The translations under genes and the position numbers were made by a program. Of a DNA stretch of 19,637 nucleotides, positions 16,011-19,637 are shown in pieces (position 1 is the first letter of the stretch; each line of letters begins with the position of its first letter). Under the pieces are notes generated by a model. That model had not been told where the DNA came from, did not search any database, and was given only the letters and a program-made list of their open reading frames with translations. Origin of the DNA: RGIG5681 sp034180345 (lineage in GTDB: Bacteria; Bacillota_I; Bacilli_A; Erysipelotrichales; Erysipelotrichaceae); NCBI GenBank assembly GCA_034180345.1, contig JAXFOQ010000004.1, positions 1-19,637 on the forward strand, given 5' to 3'.

Positions 16011-17035
16011 TGAAACTTAGTGAATATGATTTTTATTTACCAGAGGAATTGATTGCTCAAACACCTTTAGAAAAGCGCGACAATTCTAAAATGCTGGTAG
16101 TACATAAAAAAAGCGGTATCATCGAACATCGACATTTTTATGACCTTGTCGATTATTTAACCGAAAATGATGTCTTGGTCAGAAACATCTCTAAAGTAAT
16201 TCCTGCTAGACTTTTTGGTATTAAAGAAGGTACTGGCGCCCATGTTGAATTACTTTTACTAAAAGAAAAGGGTGATTTATGGGAGTGTATCTGTGGTAAT
16301 GCCAAGGTAATTAAGGTTGGTACAATTATCAATTTCAAAGATATTTTAAAGGCTGAATGTATCGAAGTTAAAGAAGAAGGAATCAGAGTATTTAAAATGA
16401 TTTATCAAGGAATCTTTTTAGAAATTTTAAATCAACTCGGCGAAACTCCACTTCCACCATATATTCATGAAAAACTTAATGATCCCAATCGCTACCAAAC
16501 AATATATGCTAAAGAATTTGGTAGTGCTGCCTGCCCTACTGCTGGCTTACATTTTACCGATGAAATCATCTCCAAGATCAAAGCTAAGGGTGTTAAAATT
16601 GTCGATATTATCCTACATGTGGGGCTTGGTACCTTTAAACCCGTTAAAGAAGATGAGATTGAAAACCATCATATGCACTATGAATATTATGAAATAAGTA
16701 AAGAAAGTGCTGATCTTCTCAATGAAGCCAAAAAGAATAAACAACGAATTATTGCCGTAGGTACCACAACTACTAGAACCTTAGAAACTTTAATGAGCAA
16801 GTATAATAAATTCCAAAAAGAATGTGATGAAACTAATATTTTTATCTATCCACCATATGAATTTAAAGCTATTGATTGTCAAATTACCAATTTTCACCTA
16901 CCTAAATCAACTTTAATTATGATGATTAGTGCCTTTGCTTCTAAAGAGCTAATCTTTAAAGCCTACCAAGAAGCCATAGATAATAAGTATCGTTTCTTCT
17001 CATTCGGCGATGCCATGTTTATTGTCAATGATTAA
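16010..17035 (+). CDS. queA: S-adenosylmethionine:tRNA ribosyltransferase-isomerase
   Basis: A 341-residue enzyme that transfers and isomerises the ribose of S-adenosylmethionine onto preQ1-tRNA to form epoxyqueuosine. Family signatures are the N-terminal LSEYDFYLPEELIAQ, PLEKRDNS, CPTAGLHFT (from C175), VGLGTFKPV and the late ITNFHLPKSTL. The length is normal. A GGGGG Shine-Dalgarno lies 5-6 bases before the ATG, inside the tgt coding end. It is translationally coupled both to tgt upstream and to queH downstream. The order tgt-queA is the reverse of the common queA-tgt. Confidence 0.96.
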   Translation: MKLSEYDFYLPEELIAQTPLEKRDNSKMLVVHKKSGIIEHRHFYDLVDYLTENDVLVRNISKVIPARLFGIKEGTGAHVELLLLKEKGDLWECICGNAKVIKVGTIINFKDILKAECIEVKEEGIRVFKMIYQGIFLEILNQLGETPLPPYIHEKLNDPNRYQTIYAKEFGSAACPTAGLHFTDEIISKIKAKGVKIVDIILHVGLGTFKPVKEDEIENHHMHYEYYEISKESADLLNEAKKNKQRIIAVGTTTTRTLETLMSKYNKFQKECDETNIFIYPPYEFKAIDCQITNFHLPKSTLIMMISAFASKELIFKAYQEAIDNKYRFFSFGDAMFIVND

Positions 17036-17633
17036 AAAACGCAATTACTACCAACTGTTTGAACAGGAATTAGCTCAAATGGATAAAAAAGCTAAATTAC
17101 TGGTCCATGTCTGTTGTGGTCCATGTTCGATGTATCCGATGAGCATTCTTAGTCAGTATTTTGATTTGACAATCTATTACACCAATTCTAATATCTATCC
17201 TCAAGCTGAATACGAATTACGCTTAAACGAACTTATGCGTTATTTAGATATGCTTAACAATCCTCACCAATTAGTCATTCCTCCATATCAACCTATAGAA
17301 TATTTAAAGAAAATTTGGCCCTATAAGGATGCTAAAGAAGGTGGAATCAGATGTTTAAAATGCTATGCTTTAAGAATGAATGAAGCTGCTAAATATGCTG
17401 CTGAACACGGTTTTAAATACTTCACAACCATTATGTCAGTATCATCACATAAAAATTCATATTATATCAATGAACTCGGTGAGCTGATGGAAAAAGAATA
17501 CGGGGTAAAATTCATTCACTCTGACTTCAAAAAACATGACGGAGTCAAAAAGAATAATGAATTAAATAAAAAATATGAACTATATCGTCAAGATTATTGC
17601 GGATGTGTATTCAGCTTATTAGATAAAAAATAA
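17028..17633 (+). CDS. queH: Epoxyqueuosine reductase QueH
   Basis: A 201-residue enzyme catalysing the last step to queuosine, reduction of epoxyqueuosine in tRNA. It is the Fe-S type that replaces cobalamin-dependent QueG. Seven cysteines expected for the cluster and catalysis are present: CCGPC (C29, C30, C33), RCLKC (C109, C112) and CGC (C191, C193). An ATG at 17010 is also in frame, but it adds six residues of poor match. I chose 17028, whose ATG overlaps the queA stop by 8 bases. No clear Shine-Dalgarno is seen, consistent with coupling. Together with tgt and queA the operon covers base insertion and completion. No preQ1 synthesis genes are in the window. Confidence 0.93.
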   Translation: MIKKRNYYQLFEQELAQMDKKAKLLVHVCCGPCSMYPMSILSQYFDLTIYYTNSNIYPQAEYELRLNELMRYLDMLNNPHQLVIPPYQPIEYLKKIWPYKDAKEGGIRCLKCYALRMNEAAKYAAEHGFKYFTTIMSVSSHKNSYYINELGELMEKEYGVKFIHSDFKKHDGVKKNNELNKKYELYRQDYCGCVFSLLDKK

Positions 17634-17723
17634 ATACTTCATCAAGTTTTTCTTTAATTGTATATTTTCTATTTTTTATCCTCAAATCTTATCATAACCT
17701 TTCTTTATTAATTTAATCATAAT

Positions 17724-17777
17724 AAAAAGTAGGCTTAGAATTAAGTTGTTTATCACTTCTTTCTTTGTCTACTTTTA
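17724..17777. terminator. Long-loop hairpin between convergent queH and trxA
   Basis: AAAAGTAG (17725-17732) pairs with CTACTTTT (17769-17776) across a 36-base loop that contains a small inner stem CTTA/TAAG. On the minus strand a TTTTTATT run follows, fitting a trxA terminator; on the plus strand a TTTTAT run follows. It may serve both genes. The rest of 17634-17810 shows nothing else. Confidence 0.55.
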
Positions 17778-17810
17778 TATTACAAGTTCAATAAAATGTC
17801 TTTTGTGCTA

Positions 17811-18119
17811 TTAGGCAGTAAGATTTTTAATTAATTCAATAATTTTTTCTGGACCGTTATAGCCTACAAAGCCACCAATTTTTTCTCCATCTTTTAAGAT
17901 GAATACTGATGGGATTGACATAACAGCAAATTTACTTGCAAGAGAGCTTTCTTGATCAACATTAACTTTTACAAAATTAACATTAGGAAATTCTTTAGCT
18001 ACTTCTTCAAGTACTGGTCCTAACATCTTACAAGGTCCACACCAGTCTGCATAGAAATCCGCAACAGTAAAACCGCTAGCTACGATTTCATTAAATTCTT
18101 TTTCATTTACAATTTTCAT
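17811..18119 (-). CDS. trxA: Thioredoxin
   Basis: A 102-residue cytosolic thioredoxin, the general protein disulfide reductant. The active site WCGPC has C27 and C30, and the cis-proline P70 is in SIPSV. The fold is complete, with the usual length of about 105 residues. An upstream in-frame ATG at 18134 adds five residues (MWRYL) but would overlap the Shine-Dalgarno. GGAGG lies 7-8 bases before the ATG at 18119, which I chose. It is a single-gene unit. Confidence 0.96.
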   Translation of the reverse strand: MKIVNEKEFNEIVASGFTVADFYADWCGPCKMLGPVLEEVAKEFPNVNFVKVNVDQESSLASKFAVMSIPSVFILKDGEKIGGFVGYNGPEKIIELIKNLTA

Positions 18120-18145
18120 TAAATACCTCCACATCCTTTGATGTT

Positions 18146-18158
18146 TATCTACATTATA
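18146..18158 (-). promoter_or_regulatory. Probable trxA promoter -10 and start
   Basis: A perfect -10 TATAAT (18153-18158) lies about 35 bases before the ATG. TTGATG is 19 bases upstream and would be a long-spaced -35. The short 5' UTR contains ACATC-AAAG-GATGT, a small hairpin directly before the GGAGG. Confidence 0.5.
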
Positions 18159-18233
18159 AATTATTTTTACACATATTCATCAATAATGCCCAAAACATCA
18201 TTAAATTTAAACTAATAGTCAAAAAATACCATT

Positions 18234-18275
18234 AAAAAAGGCTGCTGATGAAATTCATCTTCCAGCAACCTTTTA
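18234..18275 (-). terminator. Intrinsic terminator of rplM-rpsI
   Basis: On the minus strand AAAAGG-T-TGCTG pairs with CAGCAGCCTTTT, with an inner continuation GATGAA/TTCATC, followed by a T run. The result is a long, strong hairpin about 20 bases past the rpsI stop. Confidence 0.85.
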
Positions 18276-18295
18276 ACTCTTTGCATAAAAATAAA

Positions 18296-18700
18296 TTAAC
18301 GCTTAGAGAATTGTGGAGCACGACGAGCGCCTTTAAGACCGTATTTTTTACGCTCAACGCTACGAGAATCGCGTGTTAAGAAGCCAGCAGCTTTAAGACT
18401 TGGTCTTAAATCAGCATTTACTTCTATTAAAGCACGAGCGATTCCTAAACGCATAGCTCCTGCTTGACCTGTAAAGCCACCACCATAAACATTAATTAAA
18501 ACATCAACTTGATCTTGAGTTTCAGTTAATACCAACGGAGATTTTACAACAGATCTTAATAATTCTTGTGGTAAATATTTTTCTAGTTCTACACCATTAA
18601 CTGTAATTTGACCACTACCTTGAGTGATATAAACCCTAGCAACTGAAGCTTTTCTTCTTCCAGTACCAAGATATGTTACATTTGTTTTCTTTTTAGCCAT
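18296..18700 (-). CDS. rpsI: 30S ribosomal protein S9
   Basis: A 134-residue small-subunit protein whose C-terminal tail reaches the P-site tRNA. The signatures are GTGRRKASVARV near the N-terminus, NPYGGGFTGQAGA-like VYGGGFTGQAGA mid-protein, LTRDSR-VERKKYG and the basic end APQFSKR, which finishes in the usual SKR. AAGGAGG lies about 9 bases before the ATG, in the 14-base gap after rplM. The rplM-rpsI pairing is the conserved arrangement in nearly all bacteria. Confidence 0.98.
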   Translation of the reverse strand: MAKKKTNVTYLGTGRRKASVARVYITQGSGQITVNGVELEKYLPQELLRSVVKSPLVLTETQDQVDVLINVYGGGFTGQAGAMRLGIARALIEVNADLRPSLKAAGFLTRDSRSVERKKYGLKGARRAPQFSKR

Positions 18701-18714
18701 TGTTCATATCCTCC

Positions 18715-19149
18715 TTAGTCCATTTTAAGCTCTTCTGGTTTTTGAGCTATATGTGGATGTTCTGCTCCTTCATAAACAAATAAATGAGTTCTAATCTTAT
18801 CACCTAATTTGTTATGAGGAATCATACCGTGAACTGCTTTTTCAACCCATTCAACTGGATATTCTTCACGCATTACGCGTGTAGTTCTGGTACGCAAACC
18901 ACCTGGGTACATTGAATGACTATAGTAATTCTTTTTGTTGTCTTGATCACCAGTAATTACAGCCTTAGCTGCATTGATGATAATTACATAATCACCACAA
19001 TCAACATTTGGTGTAAATGTTGGTTTATGTTTTCCTCTTAATACGGTTGCTACTTTTGAAGCAAGACGACCAAGATTCTTTCCTGAAGCATCAATGATGT
19101 ACCATTTCTTTGATACTTCTTCAGCTTTAAGCATCGTTGTTTGACGCAT
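18715..19149 (-). CDS. rplM: 50S ribosomal protein L13
   Basis: A 144-residue early-assembly large-subunit protein. The sequence from MRQTTMLKAEEVSKKWYIID through GRLAS, LRGKHKPTFTPNVDCGDYV and GMIPHNKLG is typical and complete. AGAGG lies 6-8 bases before the ATG. It is first gene of the rplM-rpsI operon, preceded by a leader that resembles the L13 autoregulatory element, so its own product may repress the operon. Confidence 0.98.
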   Translation of the reverse strand: MRQTTMLKAEEVSKKWYIIDASGKNLGRLASKVATVLRGKHKPTFTPNVDCGDYVIIINAAKAVITGDQDNKKNYYSHSMYPGGLRTRTTRVMREEYPVEWVEKAVHGMIPHNKLGDKIRTHLFVYEGAEHPHIAQKPEELKMD

Positions 19150-19200
19150 TTTTTACCTCTTTCCTTGTAGTTTCCGGGGCTACAAAATAGATAAGGTCCC
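19150..19200 (-). promoter_or_regulatory. L13-type ribosomal protein leader
   Basis: In the predicted rplM 5' UTR, TTGTAG and CTACAA (19180-19185 and 19165-19170) form a hairpin with loop CCCCGGAAA. The loop's CCCC can pair with GGG (19198-19200) at the very 5' end, giving a possible pseudoknot. The position fits the known Bacillota L13 leader, thought to bind L13. I assign it from position and structure; a covariance-model search was not possible. Confidence 0.6.
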
Positions 19201-19204
19201 TACT

Positions 19205-19233
19205 ATTTTATTAGAAATAAAAACCTTAGTCAA
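19205..19233 (-). promoter_or_regulatory. rplM-rpsI promoter
   Basis: A -35 box TTGACT (19228-19233) and -10 box TAAAAT (19205-19210) are separated by 17 bases. The start is expected at the GGG at 19198-19200. Confidence 0.78.
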
Positions 19234-19301
19234 TTGTTACAATGAAAATTGTGTTAAAATCATCCGAAAACTTAACTTCCACTTTAAGGCTAATAAAGTA
19301 G

Positions 19302-19347
19302 AAATAAGTCATACAGTAAATTCCAGTTGAAATTAGTCTTACAATAA
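19302..19347 (+). repeat. Imperfect 18-bp direct repeats near the IS left end
   Basis: AAATAAGTCATACAGTAA (19302-19319) and AAATTAGTCTTACAATAA (19330-19347) match at 15 of 18 positions, with a 28-bp period. They are placed before the transposase gene, where transposase-binding or regulatory repeats would be expected. Confidence 0.5.
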
Positions 19348-19406
19348 GGTATTAAATGTACTTAGAGTTAGTTCTTCATATTCTATATTATATTGGAGAT
19401 TATTCT

Positions 19407-19637
19407 ATGGCTTATTTTCTTAAGGTTGCTAAACAACAGAATCGTACTTATTTATCTATCTATGAAAGCTTCTATTCTCCTGATGTTAAGGGCACCAAAC
19501 ATCGTAGTTTTAAAAAACTTGGTAACCTTGATACTTTAATTGCTTCTGAAATTGATGATCCTATCTCTTTTTTTAAAAAGGAAGTTGATAAATTAAATCA
19601 AGAAAGAAAATTGAATTTAACTAATTCTAAAATTAAC
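19407..19637 (+). CDS. IS1634-family transposase, N-terminal fragment cut by the window end
   Basis: The first 77 residues are visible and the frame is open to the edge. MAYFLKVAKQ, TYLSIYESFY, HRSFKKLGNLDTLI and DDPISFFKKEVDKLN form the characteristic N-terminus of IS1634-type (IS4-superfamily) DDE transposases common in Erysipelotrichia and Clostridia. The catalytic domain lies outside the window, so activity cannot be judged. GGAG lies about 9 bases before the ATG. It is divergent from rplM. Confidence 0.85.
   Translation, partial: MAYFLKVAKQQNRTYLSIYESFYSPDVKGTKHRSFKKLGNLDTLIASEIDDPISFFKKEVDKLNQERKLNLTNSKIN

Larger units (their letters stand above)
19277..19637 (+). mobile_element. Left end of an IS1634-family insertion sequence (partial)
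   Basis: The transposase start lies at 19407 and the element continues past the window. The left boundary is not certain: it must be right of the rplM promoter (about 19240) and left of the subterminal repeats (19302). An imperfect inverted repeat (TTC-C-ACTTTA with TAAAGT-A-GAA, 19277-19303) may mark or protect the end. No target duplication can be tested because the other end is missing. Confidence 0.6.

Noticed and set aside
17634..17810. Remnant of the same insertion sequence as at the right edge, suggested by shared AAGTAGA-like words
   Set aside because: The similarity is limited to a few A/G-rich bases and no transposase remnant is present; a hairpin terminator explains the region better.
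1..19637. CRISPR arrays, tRNA genes, prophage or toxin-antitoxin genes
   Set aside because: No spaced identical repeats, cloverleaf sequences or matching proteins were found in the window.

Overview
The window is AT-rich chromosomal DNA from a low-GC Gram-positive bacterium (Bacillota). The protein flavour (PepV, a short pyrophosphatase-like protein, QueH, an IS1634-type transposase) fits Erysipelotrichia or related gut Bacilli, but the exact taxon is an inference. TGA serves as a stop codon, so this is not the Mycoplasma code. Apart from a partial insertion sequence at the right edge, the genes are ordinary chromosomal genes.

Left part (1-11.6 kb), all read leftwards. A strong rRNA-type promoter and leader at 1-110 point off the left edge. 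To its right lie a pyrophosphatase-like gene, a 5.5 kb gene for a 1830-residue coiled-coil protein with no proline or tryptophan that I can find, and a four-gene operon: copA (Cu+ ATPase with a fused CopZ-like tail), a thioredoxin-like lipoprotein, pepV and a HAD phosphatase. Intrinsic terminators separate these units.

Middle part (11.6-17.6 kb). An Xaa-Pro aminopeptidase and exonuclease III are co-transcribed rightwards. They converge on a small leftward operon of a two-TM membrane protein and a chorismate mutase. That operon diverges from tgt-queA-queH, which covers insertion of preQ1 into tRNA, its conversion to epoxyqueuosine and the final reduction to queuosine.

Right part (17.6-19.6 kb). 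trxA and rplM-rpsI read leftwards. The latter pair has a good sigma-A promoter and an L13-type leader. A partial IS1634-family element begins about 50 bases upstream of that promoter and runs off the window.

The most unusual features are in gene expression. Several first-in-operon genes have a -10 box about 6 nt before the start codon and no Shine-Dalgarno site, which suggests leaderless mRNAs. The clearest case is a perfect palindrome between tgt and its divergent neighbour that gives each gene an identical extended -10 box exactly 6 nt from its start codon. The second is an internal ribosome-binding site in copA that could release a free CopZ-like chaperone. The third is the giant coiled-coil protein, a candidate filament or scaffold.
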